Source: Sclerotiophoma versabilis (Eukaryota; Ascomycota; Dothideomycetes; Pleosporales; Didymellaceae). From it: DNA of 64,000 nt. Where the stretch lies: the NCBI GenBank assembly GCA_012274445.1, contig JAAROD010000081.1:682001-746000 (forward strand), in the 5' to 3' direction. Position numbers and translations under genes: made by a program. Of this stretch, positions 8,814 to 19,152 are shown piece by piece (positions within the stretch are counted from its first letter, which is position 1; each line of letters begins with the position of its first letter). A model generated the notes under the pieces. It saw only the letters and a list, made by a program, of their open reading frames with translations, had not been told where the DNA came from and searched no databases.

Positions 8814-11800
8814 ATGGAGTAGTATTATCGGCACTCTTGGACTCGGGAGCACAGGCGAACTACATATCCCAGACAGCAATGTACCGAGCAGGTCTCGTAC
8901 CACGCACAAAGGAACACGCCTATTCGCTCCGAGTAGCCAACGGAGAATCAATGCCGGAAGAGCCGTATATCATGTACGAAGTGATAGCGGCCCCTCTAGA
9001 GATACAGGGACACCACGAGGAACTAACCCTAGACGTCTTCGCAAAGGCCACGCACGACGTCATACTAGGACTTCCCTGGTTACGGAAGCACAATCCAGAG
9101 ATAGACTGGACATGGGAAAGACTTTCGTTGAGACGATGCAAATGCGGCACCAATGCATCGAAGCCCACGCAGCGCGCGCCGCGACTGGTGGATGAGAAGG
9201 AGATTAACAACGTCTCTTCGACACATAAGACGCGCCAAGATAGAGCGGTCGACCGTGTGGACAAAGAAAGCCCCTCCACGACGGTTAAGGAGAACAAGAG
9301 TGCACCTCCTGGCATACCAGATGTGTATAGACAGTACGCCTGGATGTTTGAAGAAGAGTTATCCGCAAAAGCGCTACCCAAGCATCAACCTTGGGATTGT
9401 GAGATTAAACTCGAGGAAGGGAAAGAACCACCCTTCGGGCCCATATACCAGTTATCCGAGAAGGAGCTCGAGATACTACGCGAGTACATCAAGGAGAACC
9501 TCGCGAAAGGATTCATTAGGAAATCCGAATCCCCGGCGGGATTCCCCATTCTATTCGTACCAAAGAAAGACGGCAAGCTGAGGCTTTGCGTCGACTACCG
9601 GAAGTTGAACGATATCACCATCAAGAATCGTTATCCGCTACCCAACATATCCGAGTTACAGGACCGGCTATCAGGAGCGAAGTTCTTCACCGCACTCGAC
9701 TTACGCGGAGCGTACAACCTCATACGCATGAAGAAAGGCGAAGAATGGAAGACGGCGTTTAGAACCCGTTATGGTCACTACGAGTATACGGTCATGCCAT
9801 TTGGGCTAACCAATGCACCAGCAGTATGTCAGGCACTAATCAACAATGTGCTGCGAGCACACCTGGACATCACAGTGGTAGCATATCTCGATGACATCCT
9901 AGTGTACAGCAAGACACTAGAAGAACACAAGGTCCATGTGCGACAAGTGTTAGAATGCTTAGCAACCGCAGACCTTAGGCTAAAGCCAGAAAAGTGCGAA
10001 TGGCACAAGGAAGAAGTGGAGTTCCTTGGCTATGTCGTAGGAAGATATGGAGTCAAGATGAGCGAAAAGAAAATCCAGGTTGTAAAGGATTGGCCGACAC
10101 CCACTACAGTCAAGGGAATTCAAGAATTCCTTGGGTTCGTCAACTTCAACCGACGCTTTATCAAGGACTACTCCATGAAGGCCTTACCGCTCACGAGACT
10201 TACGCGGAAGGATACACCCTTCAAGTGGGAACAAGCGCAAGAGGACGCTTTCCAAGCGCTCAAGCAAGCATGCGTAGAGCCCCCCACACTAATCGCATTC
10301 AGGAGCGGCGAACCCGCACGCCTTGAAACGGATGCCTCGGGTTTAGCATTAGGAGCATGCATTACTCAAGAACGAGACGGTCAATGGCACCCGATTGCCT
10401 ACCACTCAAGGAAGTTCACGGCACCGGAAGAACGATATGACGTACACGACAAAGAGCTCATGGCCATTGTCGATGCACTACAGCATTGGAGAGTATACGC
10501 AGAAAGCTGCTCAGAACTCACCATCTACACAGATCACAAGAACTTGGTACACTTCACCACTACTAAGGTTCTGAACCGACGACAAGTGCGCTGGTCAGAA
10601 ATGCTTGGTCAGTACAAGTTCAAGATCCTGTATACGCCAGGAAAAGAAAACGGTAGAGCAGACGCGCTCAGCCGACGCCACGATCTCGCAGGCGAAAAAA
10701 CAATCAACAAGTTCGCCATTCTCGGGGTTAACAAGGACGGGACATTGGGACCATCTCAGCAGCTCAATTTAGTGATGCAAGTTCAGCAGGAACAACGCAT
10801 CCCGGAGCAAGTACCAGAAGAACTTCAGGAGGAAGTTATCTCAAGACATCATGACGATGCGCTACACGGACACCCTGGTATTACTCGCACCATGGAACTC
10901 ATCAAGCGACACTATGAGTTTTCCAACATGAAGGACAAGGTCACCAAGTTCATCAGGAACTGCGTGCAGTGCCAACAGAACAAACATAGCACACACGCCA
11001 AGTATGGGGAAGCACAAGCAATGGAACCACCAACGGCACCATGGACGAACATCACAATGGATTTCGTCACACAGCTACCACCCTCCAAGGACCCTGTCAC
11101 AGGATACACCTACGACTCAATCTTCGTCGTAGTAGATAGATTCACCAAGTACGCTGAAATGATACCATTCAGACACAGCTACACTGCGCAACAGCTAGCT
11201 ACGGTATTCATCGATCGGATCATTCGCTACCACGGAATGCCCGAGTCAATCATCAGCGACAGAGATAAGCTTTTCACGTCAAACTATTGGACCACGATGC
11301 TTGCCGCATTGGGTACCAAGAAAAAGCTATCTACAGCCTATCATCCGCAGACGGATGGACAGACAGAAAGAACGAATCAGACCATGGAAACATACCTTCG
11401 GATCTACAGCAACCAGGAACAAGACAACTGGGTTTCGCTATTACCCATGGCACAGATTGCATACAACAACAAGTTATCGGAAGCAACGGGCACGACGCCG
11501 TTCTTCGCGAACCACGGGAGACACCCAAATCTCTTTACTCGATCTCACGATTGCCCTATTCAGACGGAATCAGCAATAGCCTCAGCAGTTAGACTGAAGG
11601 AAGTACACCGGAAATCACTCGAAAACATCGCACGAGCTCAGGGACGAGCCATTTCATATGTCAATCAGAAACGAAAAATAGCACCTCAGCTAAAGGAGGG
11701 GGATAAAGTCTATCTCCTCACAAAAAATCTCAGAACACGAAGAGCAACGAAAAAGCTGGACAAGGTCAAGGTCGGACCATTTTTCATTTCTAAGCAAATC

Positions 11801-12109
11801 AGCCCAGTCAACTATCGACTTGAGCTACCCAAGGATGCAAAGATCCATCCAGTGTTCCACATCTCGCTGTTGGAACCTGCCGACCCAAGAACGCCAATCC
11901 AGAAAGACTTCCACTACCAAGCCGACGGCAACGATGAATGGGAAGTCGAAAAAATAGTAACACATCGGAGAACCAAGAAGGGTATTCGATACCTAGTCAA
12001 ATGGTTAGGTTACCCGGAATCAGAAAACACATGGGAACCTCCAACGCACCTCACGAACTGCCACCAATTGGTACAGAAGTACCATGGTTCGCAACAGACT
12101 CCTCGATAA
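8729..12109 (+). CDS. Pol polyprotein of gypsy unit 1 (PR-RT-RH-IN-chromodomain)
   Basis: The frame is open from 8717 and is expected to be translated as a Gag-Pol fusion after the -1 shift; a separate start is unlikely. Domains in order are as follows. Aspartic protease has the D-S-G-A active site (8840-8851). Reverse transcriptase has the YLDD box at 9884-9895. RNase H has catalytic Asp codons near 10331 and 10532. Integrase has an H-H-C-C zinc finger (His near 10850 and 10865, Cys at 10961 and 10970) and a D-D-35-E core (Asp 11060, Asp 11258, Glu 11366). A C-terminal chromodomain spans about 11936-12090 (VEKIV...YLVKWLGYP...NTWEP). Chromodomains of this class can steer integration to H3K9-methylated chromatin, which fits insertion here into RIP-silenced DNA. 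All catalytic residues are intact. Confidence 0.95.
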   Translation, partial: RQAPKECSAERSLNAIGDGSLIRLPIKLNGVVLSALLDSGAQANYISQTAMYRAGLVPRTKEHAYSLRVANGESMPEEPYIMYEVIAAPLEIQGHHEELTLDVFAKATHDVILGLPWLRKHNPEIDWTWERLSLRRCKCGTNASKPTQRAPRLVDEKEINNVSSTHKTRQDRAVDRVDKESPSTTVKENKSAPPGIPDVYRQYAWMFEEELSAKALPKHQPWDCEIKLEEGKEPPFGPIYQLSEKELEILREYIKENLAKGFIRKSESPAGFPILFVPKKDGKLRLCVDYRKLNDITIKNRYPLPNISELQDRLSGAKFFTALDLRGAYNLIRMKKGEEWKTAFRTRYGHYEYTVMPFGLTNAPAVCQALINNVLRAHLDITVVAYLDDILVYSKTLEEHKVHVRQVLECLATADLRLKPEKCEWHKEEVEFLGYVVGRYGVKMSEKKIQVVKDWPTPTTVKGIQEFLGFVNFNRRFIKDYSMKALPLTRLTRKDTPFKWEQAQEDAFQALKQACVEPPTLIAFRSGEPARLETDASGLALGACITQERDGQWHPIAYHSRKFTAPEERYDVHDKELMAIVDALQHWRVYAESCSELTIYTDHKNLVHFTTTKVLNRRQVRWSEMLGQYKFKILYTPGKENGRADALSRRHDLAGEKTINKFAILGVNKDGTLGPSQQLNLVMQVQQEQRIPEQVPEELQEEVISRHHDDALHGHPGITRTMELIKRHYEFSNMKDKVTKFIRNCVQCQQNKHSTHAKYGEAQAMEPPTAPWTNITMDFVTQLPPSKDPVTGYTYDSIFVVVDRFTKYAEMIPFRHSYTAQQLATVFIDRIIRYHGMPESIISDRDKLFTSNYWTTMLAALGTKKKLSTAYHPQTDGQTERTNQTMETYLRIYSNQEQDNWVSLLPMAQIAYNNKLSEATGTTPFFANHGRHPNLFTRSHDCPIQTESAIASAVRLKEVHRKSLENIARAQGRAISYVNQKRKIAPQLKEGDKVYLLTKNLRTRRATKKLDKVKVGPFFISKQISPVNYRLELPKDAKIHPVFHISLLEPADPRTPIQKDFHYQADGNDEWEVEKIVTHRRTKKGIRYLVKWLGYPESENTWEPPTHLTNCHQLVQKYHGSQQTPR

Positions 12110-12551
12110 GCCCGAGAGCAGCCCAGGTCGCAGGCGAGGCACACATGCCTATCGACGCCGCCGGACAATCCATCTCCTCGGCAAAATCCAGTTCTCCCGA
12201 TTCGGCCATTTCATTCGCCATACACAGCGCCTTTTGCCGCGCGCGATTCTCAGCTTGTTTCAGAATCTTCTTATTTCGCAACAACCGCGCAATAACGGTT
12301 GCCAACAAGGTTTCATCTTCTTCCACCTTCTTTTCATACTCTTCGCGAGTACGATCCAGCGACTCCCACGACATGTTGACACAAGGCTTCCCAGCCTTTG
12401 TGCACTCAGCACACTTCAGACGCTTTGTAGCGTTCGGCATGATGTAGCACTCGTGGCCTTCGAAGAAACAACGGTTGCAGGGGACTTCGGCGGGAGTATT
12501 AGCTCGACGAATTTCTAGACCAAGTCGAAGGTTGCGGGTGTGAGAAGACAT
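12051..12551 (-). CDS. Antisense ORF3 of gypsy unit 1: Zn2Cys6-like, coiled-coil protein
   Basis: This minus-strand ORF of 166 aa has its ATG at 12549-12551 and lies between pol and the 3' LTR. Its 3' end overlaps the last 59 nt of pol on the other strand. The cysteine layout C-x2-C-x6-C-x11-C-x2-C-x6-C matches the spacing of fungal binuclear zinc clusters, though the usual Lys/Arg between the second and third Cys is absent (CFFEGHEC). It is followed by a charged helical stretch (about EEYEKKVEEDETLLATVIAR) likely to form a coiled coil. The gene is preserved intact in both units, and its counterpart is recognisable in the RIP-mutated relative (26734-27216), so it is a stable part of the family. 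An upstream in-frame extension to 12761 lies in the LTR and lacks a better start. Function is unknown; a regulator of the element is a hypothesis. Confidence 0.7.
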   Translation of the reverse strand: MSSHTRNLRLGLEIRRANTPAEVPCNRCFFEGHECYIMPNATKRLKCAECTKAGKPCVNMSWESLDRTREEYEKKVEEDETLLATVIARLLRNKKILKQAENRARQKALCMANEMAESGELDFAEEMDCPAASIGMCASPATWAALGLIEESVANHGTSVPIGGSS

Positions 12552-12635
12552 CTCGACATACCGGTCACCAGATGCGGGGACAAGCTCGGTTTTATGTAAG
12601 CCCGGATTCCAGTCACGTGGTTTGAGGACAAACCC

Positions 12636-12650
12636 AAAGGAGGAGGAGGA
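12636..12650 (+). other. Polypurine tract, unit 1
   Basis: AAAGGAGGAGGAGGA lies three bases before the central LTR, where plus-strand DNA synthesis of an LTR retrotransposon is primed. The identical tract precedes LTR 3. Confidence 0.85.
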
Positions 12651-12653
12651 TAG

Positions 12654-13152
12654 TGTTACGATCCTGTGCGGACGAAGCGGCACAGTGATTAAGTAGCCAA
12701 CCACAGCCCTCACCCATGAACCAGGGGCGGAGTCAGGAAGGATCTCCCTTTGTACGGTCACGTGACATGCTCGTCAACGAGCATGACACACGTGACTTGC
12801 TCGTCAACGAGCATCGTATGTTATCGCTCGTCAACGAGCAACGCTATGTATTTCATTGGACTGACCCTAGTCGCTCGTCAACGAGCATTACCCCATAGCA
12901 AGTATATAGTCAGTAGGAACACAACCCTTATGGTTCGTGTTCAACTTAGTCAATCAAGTTTGTCTTTGGAATCTCGACCCCAACTCTCGAGCTAGATAGT
13001 CTACTCTATACTACTCATTGTTACCCTCTATTGCCACGGTGTTTCACTAGGCAATAACCCCAACCCTTACGGACCTTCCTGTACCAGCGCTCATCCCTGA
13101 GAACCAATACGAATAGTGCTTACGAGCTTTGCTTGAAAGTACAACTTCAACA
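12654..13152 (+). repeat. LTR 2 (shared central LTR)
   Basis: This 499-bp copy is the same as LTR 1 as far as I can read. It serves as 3' LTR of unit 1 and 5' LTR of unit 2 and has no target duplication around it. Palindrome cluster at 12767-12886. Confidence 0.95.
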
Positions 13153-13170
13153 CTTTGAACACCCCCAAAG

Positions 13171-15312
13171 ATGAGTACTACCTCAGGATCCCGTGCTACC
13201 CCTAGCAACTCCAACGCGTCACGCAACCGCGTCGACGACGACCTCGATATGGACGAAGGATCGAACGGAGACACGACAGCCTCTACGTCCACGAGTGTAT
13301 ACCCAGTAGCTAAGCCCGAGACCTTCGATGGTACTCGTGAGAAACTGGAAGACTGGCTTATCAAGTTCGACCTCTTCTTCATGTTCCAGGGAGAACGCAT
13401 CCCTGAGGAGAAACGTGTGACGCTTGTCTCCACGTTCATGAAGGACCGCGCGTTCACGTGGATCAAACCCTTTATCCAGCGTTACCATGGAGAAGGAACG
13501 TCCACCGACATCGACGCATGGATCGAAGACTTCGACCTGTTCAAGGAACAGATACGCCGAGTATTTGGAGTACACAACGAACCAACCATCGCACGTCGCG
13601 ACATCCAACGCATTAAGCAAACCACGTCAGCCGCCGACTATGCTGCCAAGTTTCAGCAGCTAGCCACGTACACCGGCTGGGACGACACCGCGTTGACAAC
13701 GATGTTCCGACAAGGATTGAAACCGCGAGTCAAGGAGGAACTGATGCGGACCGCCGCGTCTACCGACGACTTTGACTCCCTGGTCAATACGGCAATTGAC
13801 ATTGATGTCAAGCTGTATGAACTACAACAGGAACTGCGGGAGGACCCACGTGCGCGAGCGGCATCCCACACTACGCGCCCACCCCCACGCAATCCATGGC
13901 GCAACAACCTCAACCGAGGAACCCGCGGAGGAAATCGCTACCAGCCAAACACTGGACGCCGGGTGCACAACAGCACTAGCAGCGGTTACTACGGACCAGA
14001 GGCCATGGACCTGTCCAACATCAACAAGGGACCAGAACCGCGATGGAATCAGAAAAACAAGGGTAGTGATAGGAAGAACAAGTCCGGTGTGACTTGTTAC
14101 GGATGTGGCAAGCAAGGCCACTATGCCAAGGACTGTCGATCCAAGAACAAGGTGGTTCGACAACTCAACGTACTCACCCGCGAGGACGCGGATGCCGGTG
14201 ATGAATGGGAAGTTCTCACCGACGACATGGGACGTCTTATGGAAGACCCCGAGACCGGATCCGATGACGATTATATCGCACCATCCGATGAGGACATACG
14301 GAATGTCCGAAGCCGAGCACCTACACCATACCAAGAGGTGGATGAACAGCAGAAGCATCTACAGGACCTGAAGGGACGACCATCAACACAGATGGGACAG
14401 GCATACGAACGAGGACTAAAAGTGTGCAAGCACAAGCAGCCCACTATGTCTCAGCGACTACGCGACACTGCCAGACAAGAAGCGGATGGAGGCATTATCT
14501 ACGCCTCCGACACCGAAGAAAGTTGGTACGACACAGACATGCGTGAATTCAACGAACGTACAGAAGCGGAATTAGCACGTCAAGAATTCCGAGACAGCAA
14601 CGCTACCTTTCAAGAAAACTGTGATCGGATTACCAAAAGTATCGACAAGAGACTACAACAGATGGCACTTCAAACTCGCGCGGGGCAACGACAGGTCAAC
14701 AACCTAAGTAAATCCCAACAGGATTGGTGGAAACACGATTTCGACAAACTCAGTGCTGGCAACCACGCCACACAACGGGAGCTCGAGCGACAAGTGAAAA
14801 ACGACCGAAGCAGGAACGAGCCTGACTTCGACAGGAAGCCAGCGTTGCTTCTGAACCCACGACCAGAGTACGCCTTGGACCACCGGAATCCAAATCATGG
14901 AAAACTATCATGGACAGCGTGCGTATACAACGCCTGTCGCATACATGAATCAGAAAAACTAGGAAAGGGATGGTTCCCGACTCCTAGCACCACATGCAGG
15001 AGACAATGGTACGATTGCAAGAACGACATGTGCGAGATGCACCTCTGGGACAAGCGTTCCGAGCTACATTTCCCGGGCACAGATGATCATCAAGCAATCG
15101 TATGCATGCAATTGGTTATTAACGGCTCCTGCTACAATCTACATTGGCAGCGTTGCCTCAACCCAAACTGCAAGCTGCACGAAGGTAGCAAGATCATCCA
15201 TGGATTCGGTGATGAGGAGACTTTTTTAGGCAAGCGCCAAAAGAGTGCTCCGCCGAGCGATCCCTTAACGCTATCGGGGACGGCTCGCTCATCAGACTGC
15301 CCATCAAGTTAA
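13171..15312 (+). CDS. Gag polyprotein of gypsy unit 2
   Basis: This is a second copy of the 713-aa Gag, the same as unit 1 at protein level and shifted by exactly 6,499 bp. It has the CCHC knuckle and the three W-x2-C-x4-C-x2-H motifs in the same positions. The slippery heptamer is at 15222-15228. Confidence 0.92.
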   Translation: MSTTSGSRATPSNSNASRNRVDDDLDMDEGSNGDTTASTSTSVYPVAKPETFDGTREKLEDWLIKFDLFFMFQGERIPEEKRVTLVSTFMKDRAFTWIKPFIQRYHGEGTSTDIDAWIEDFDLFKEQIRRVFGVHNEPTIARRDIQRIKQTTSAADYAAKFQQLATYTGWDDTALTTMFRQGLKPRVKEELMRTAASTDDFDSLVNTAIDIDVKLYELQQELREDPRARAASHTTRPPPRNPWRNNLNRGTRGGNRYQPNTGRRVHNSTSSGYYGPEAMDLSNINKGPEPRWNQKNKGSDRKNKSGVTCYGCGKQGHYAKDCRSKNKVVRQLNVLTREDADAGDEWEVLTDDMGRLMEDPETGSDDDYIAPSDEDIRNVRSRAPTPYQEVDEQQKHLQDLKGRPSTQMGQAYERGLKVCKHKQPTMSQRLRDTARQEADGGIIYASDTEESWYDTDMREFNERTEAELARQEFRDSNATFQENCDRITKSIDKRLQQMALQTRAGQRQVNNLSKSQQDWWKHDFDKLSAGNHATQRELERQVKNDRSRNEPDFDRKPALLLNPRPEYALDHRNPNHGKLSWTACVYNACRIHESEKLGKGWFPTPSTTCRRQWYDCKNDMCEMHLWDKRSELHFPGTDDHQAIVCMQLVINGSCYNLHWQRCLNPNCKLHEGSKIIHGFGDEETFLGKRQKSAPPSDPLTLSGTARSSDCPSS

Positions 15313-18300
15313 ATGGAGTAGTATTATCGGCACTCTTGGACTCGGGAGCACAGGCGAACTACATATCCCAGACAGCAATGTACCGAGCAGGTCTCGTACC
15401 ACGCACAAAGGAACACGCCTATTCGCTCCGAGTAGCCAACGGAGAATCAATGCCGGAAGAGCCGTATATCATGTACGAAGTGATAGCGGCCCCTCTAGAG
15501 ATACAGGGACACCACGAGGAACTAACCCTAGACGTCTTCGCAAAGGCCACGCACGACGTCATACTAGGACTTCCCTGGTTACGGAAGCACAATCCAGAGA
15601 TAGACTGGACATGGGAAAGACTTTCGTTGAGACGATGCAAATGCGGCACCAATGCATCGAAGCCCACGCAGCGCGCGCCGCGACTGGTGGATGAGAAGGA
15701 GATTAACAACGTCTCTTCGACACATAAGACGCGCCAAGATAGAGCGGTCGACCGTGTGGACAAAGAAAGCCCCTCCACGACGGTTAAGGAGAACAAGAGT
15801 GCACCTCCTGGCATACCAGATGTGTATAGACAGTACGCCTGGATGTTTGAAGAAGAGTTATCCGCAAAAGCGCTACCCAAGCATCAACCTTGGGATTGTG
15901 AGATTAAACTCGAGGAAGGGAAAGAACCACCCTTCGGGCCCATATACCAGTTATCCGAGAAGGAGCTCGAGATACTACGCGAGTACATCAAGGAGAACCT
16001 CGCGAAAGGATTCATTAGGAAATCCGAATCCCCGGCGGGATTCCCCATTCTATTCGTACCAAAGAAAGACGGCAAGCTGAGGCTTTGCGTCGACTACCGG
16101 AAGTTGAACGATATCACCATCAAGAATCGTTATCCGCTACCCAACATATCCGAGTTACAGGACCGGCTATCAGGAGCGAAGTTCTTCACCGCACTCGACT
16201 TACGCGGAGCGTACAACCTCATACGCATGAAGAAAGGCGAAGAATGGAAGACGGCGTTTAGAACCCGTTATGGTCACTACGAGTATACGGTCATGCCATT
16301 TGGGCTAACCAATGCACCAGCAGTATGTCAGGCACTAATCAACAATGTGCTGCGAGCACACCTGGACATCACAGTGGTAGCATATCTCGATGACATCCTA
16401 GTGTACAGCAAGACACTAGAAGAACACAAGGTCCATGTGCGACAAGTGTTAGAATGCTTAGCAACCGCAGACCTTAGGCTAAAGCCAGAAAAGTGCGAAT
16501 GGCACAAGGAAGAAGTGGAGTTCCTTGGCTATGTCGTAGGAAGATATGGAGTCAAGATGAGCGAAAAGAAAATCCAGGTTGTAAAGGATTGGCCGACACC
16601 CACTACAGTCAAGGGAATTCAAGAATTCCTTGGGTTCGTCAACTTCAACCGACGCTTTATCAAGGACTACTCCATGAAGGCCTTACCGCTCACGAGACTT
16701 ACGCGGAAGGATACACCCTTCAAGTGGGAACAAGCGCAAGAGGACGCTTTCCAAGCGCTCAAGCAAGCATGCGTAGAGCCCCCCACACTAATCGCATTCA
16801 GGAGCGGCGAACCCGCACGCCTTGAAACGGATGCCTCGGGTTTAGCATTAGGAGCATGCATTACTCAAGAACGAGACGGTCAATGGCACCCGATTGCCTA
16901 CCACTCAAGGAAGTTCACGGCACCGGAAGAACGATATGACGTACACGACAAAGAGCTCATGGCCATTGTCGATGCACTACAGCATTGGAGAGTATACGCA
17001 GAAAGCTGCTCAGAACTCACCATCTACACAGATCACAAGAACTTGGTACACTTCACCACTACTAAGGTTCTGAACCGACGACAAGTGCGCTGGTCAGAAA
17101 TGCTTGGTCAGTACAAGTTCAAGATCCTGTATACGCCAGGAAAAGAAAACGGTAGAGCAGACGCGCTCAGCCGACGCCACGATCTCGCAGGCGAAAAAAC
17201 AATCAACAAGTTCGCCATTCTCGGGGTTAACAAGGACGGGACATTGGGACCATCTCAGCAGCTCAATTTAGTGATGCAAGTTCAGCAGGAACAACGCATC
17301 CCGGAGCAAGTACCAGAAGAACTTCAGGAGGAAGTTATCTCAAGACATCATGACGATGCGCTACACGGACACCCTGGTATTACTCGCACCATGGAACTCA
17401 TCAAGCGACACTATGAGTTTTCCAACATGAAGGACAAGGTCACCAAGTTCATCAGGAACTGCGTGCAGTGCCAACAGAACAAACATAGCACACACGCCAA
17501 GTATGGGGAAGCACAAGCAATGGAACCACCAACGGCACCATGGACGAACATCACAATGGATTTCGTCACACAGCTACCACCCTCCAAGGACCCTGTCACA
17601 GGATACACCTACGACTCAATCTTCGTCGTAGTAGATAGATTCACCAAGTACGCTGAAATGATACCATTCAGACACAGCTACACTGCGCAACAGCTAGCTA
17701 CGGTATTCATCGATCGGATCATTCGCTACCACGGAATGCCCGAGTCAATCATCAGCGACAGAGATAAGCTTTTCACGTCAAACTATTGGACCACGATGCT
17801 TGCCGCATTGGGTACCAAGAAAAAGCTATCTACAGCCTATCATCCGCAGACGGATGGACAGACAGAAAGAACGAATCAGACCATGGAAACATACCTTCGG
17901 ATCTACAGCAACCAGGAACAAGACAACTGGGTTTCGCTATTACCCATGGCACAGATTGCATACAACAACAAGTTATCGGAAGCAACGGGCACGACGCCGT
18001 TCTTCGCGAACCACGGGAGACACCCAAATCTCTTTACTCGATCTCACGATTGCCCTATTCAGACGGAATCAGCAATAGCCTCAGCAGTTAGACTGAAGGA
18101 AGTACACCGGAAATCACTCGAAAACATCGCACGAGCTCAGGGACGAGCCATTTCATATGTCAATCAGAAACGAAAAATAGCACCTCAGCTAAAGGAGGGG
18201 GATAAAGTCTATCTCCTCACAAAAAATCTCAGAACACGAAGAGCAACGAAAAAGCTGGACAAGGTCAAGGTCGGACCATTTTTCATTTCTAAGCAAATCA

Positions 18301-18608
18301 GCCCAGTCAACTATCGACTTGAGCTACCCAAGGATGCAAAGATCCATCCAGTGTTCCACATCTCGCTGTTGGAACCTGCCGACCCAAGAACGCCAATCCA
18401 GAAAGACTTCCACTACCAAGCCGACGGCAACGATGAATGGGAAGTCGAAAAAATAGTAACACATCGGAGAACCAAGAAGGGTATTCGATACCTAGTCAAA
18501 TGGTTAGGTTACCCGGAATCAGAAAACACATGGGAACCTCCAACGCACCTCACGAACTGCCACCAATTGGTACAGAAGTACCATGGTTCGCAACAGACTC
18601 CTCGATAA
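15228..18608 (+). CDS. Pol polyprotein of gypsy unit 2
   Basis: This is a second copy of Pol, the same as unit 1 in all visible catalytic motifs: protease D-S-G-A at 15339-15350, YLDD at 16383-16394, integrase D-D-35-E, and the chromodomain near 18435-18589. It is expected as a Gag-Pol fusion via the -1 shift. The two identical, intact units are the most recent additions in the window. Confidence 0.95.
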   Translation, partial: RQAPKECSAERSLNAIGDGSLIRLPIKLNGVVLSALLDSGAQANYISQTAMYRAGLVPRTKEHAYSLRVANGESMPEEPYIMYEVIAAPLEIQGHHEELTLDVFAKATHDVILGLPWLRKHNPEIDWTWERLSLRRCKCGTNASKPTQRAPRLVDEKEINNVSSTHKTRQDRAVDRVDKESPSTTVKENKSAPPGIPDVYRQYAWMFEEELSAKALPKHQPWDCEIKLEEGKEPPFGPIYQLSEKELEILREYIKENLAKGFIRKSESPAGFPILFVPKKDGKLRLCVDYRKLNDITIKNRYPLPNISELQDRLSGAKFFTALDLRGAYNLIRMKKGEEWKTAFRTRYGHYEYTVMPFGLTNAPAVCQALINNVLRAHLDITVVAYLDDILVYSKTLEEHKVHVRQVLECLATADLRLKPEKCEWHKEEVEFLGYVVGRYGVKMSEKKIQVVKDWPTPTTVKGIQEFLGFVNFNRRFIKDYSMKALPLTRLTRKDTPFKWEQAQEDAFQALKQACVEPPTLIAFRSGEPARLETDASGLALGACITQERDGQWHPIAYHSRKFTAPEERYDVHDKELMAIVDALQHWRVYAESCSELTIYTDHKNLVHFTTTKVLNRRQVRWSEMLGQYKFKILYTPGKENGRADALSRRHDLAGEKTINKFAILGVNKDGTLGPSQQLNLVMQVQQEQRIPEQVPEELQEEVISRHHDDALHGHPGITRTMELIKRHYEFSNMKDKVTKFIRNCVQCQQNKHSTHAKYGEAQAMEPPTAPWTNITMDFVTQLPPSKDPVTGYTYDSIFVVVDRFTKYAEMIPFRHSYTAQQLATVFIDRIIRYHGMPESIISDRDKLFTSNYWTTMLAALGTKKKLSTAYHPQTDGQTERTNQTMETYLRIYSNQEQDNWVSLLPMAQIAYNNKLSEATGTTPFFANHGRHPNLFTRSHDCPIQTESAIASAVRLKEVHRKSLENIARAQGRAISYVNQKRKIAPQLKEGDKVYLLTKNLRTRRATKKLDKVKVGPFFISKQISPVNYRLELPKDAKIHPVFHISLLEPADPRTPIQKDFHYQADGNDEWEVEKIVTHRRTKKGIRYLVKWLGYPESENTWEPPTHLTNCHQLVQKYHGSQQTPR

Positions 18609-19050
18609 GCCCGAGAGCAGCCCAGGTCGCAGGCGAGGCACACATGCCTATCGACGCCGCCGGACAATCCATCTCCTCGGCAAAATCCAGTTCTCCCGAT
18701 TCGGCCATTTCATTCGCCATACACAGCGCCTTTTGCCGCGCGCGATTCTCAGCTTGTTTCAGAATCTTCTTATTTCGCAACAACCGCGCAATAACGGTTG
18801 CCAACAAGGTTTCATCTTCTTCCACCTTCTTTTCATACTCTTCGCGAGTACGATCCAGCGACTCCCACGACATGTTGACACAAGGCTTCCCAGCCTTTGT
18901 GCACTCAGCACACTTCAGACGCTTTGTAGCGTTCGGCATGATGTAGCACTCGTGGCCTTCGAAGAAACAACGGTTGCAGGGGACTTCGGCGGGAGTATTA
19001 GCTCGACGAATTTCTAGACCAAGTCGAAGGTTGCGGGTGTGAGAAGACAT
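18550..19050 (-). CDS. Antisense ORF3 of gypsy unit 2
   Basis: This is an identical second copy of the 166-aa Zn2Cys6-like, coiled-coil ORF, starting at 19050 on the minus strand and overlapping the end of pol by 59 nt. Its promoter, if any, would have to lie in or near LTR 3 read in the antisense direction. Confidence 0.7.
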   Translation of the reverse strand: MSSHTRNLRLGLEIRRANTPAEVPCNRCFFEGHECYIMPNATKRLKCAECTKAGKPCVNMSWESLDRTREEYEKKVEEDETLLATVIARLLRNKKILKQAENRARQKALCMANEMAESGELDFAEEMDCPAASIGMCASPATWAALGLIEESVANHGTSVPIGGSS

Positions 19051-19134
19051 CTCGACATACCGGTCACCAGATGCGGGGACAAGCTCGGTTTTATGTAAGC
19101 CCGGATTCCAGTCACGTGGTTTGAGGACAAACCC

Positions 19135-19149
19135 AAAGGAGGAGGAGGA
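19135..19149 (+). other. Polypurine tract, unit 2
   Basis: This is the same AAAGGAGGAGGAGGA tract, three bases before LTR 3. Confidence 0.85.
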
Positions 19150-19152
19150 TAG

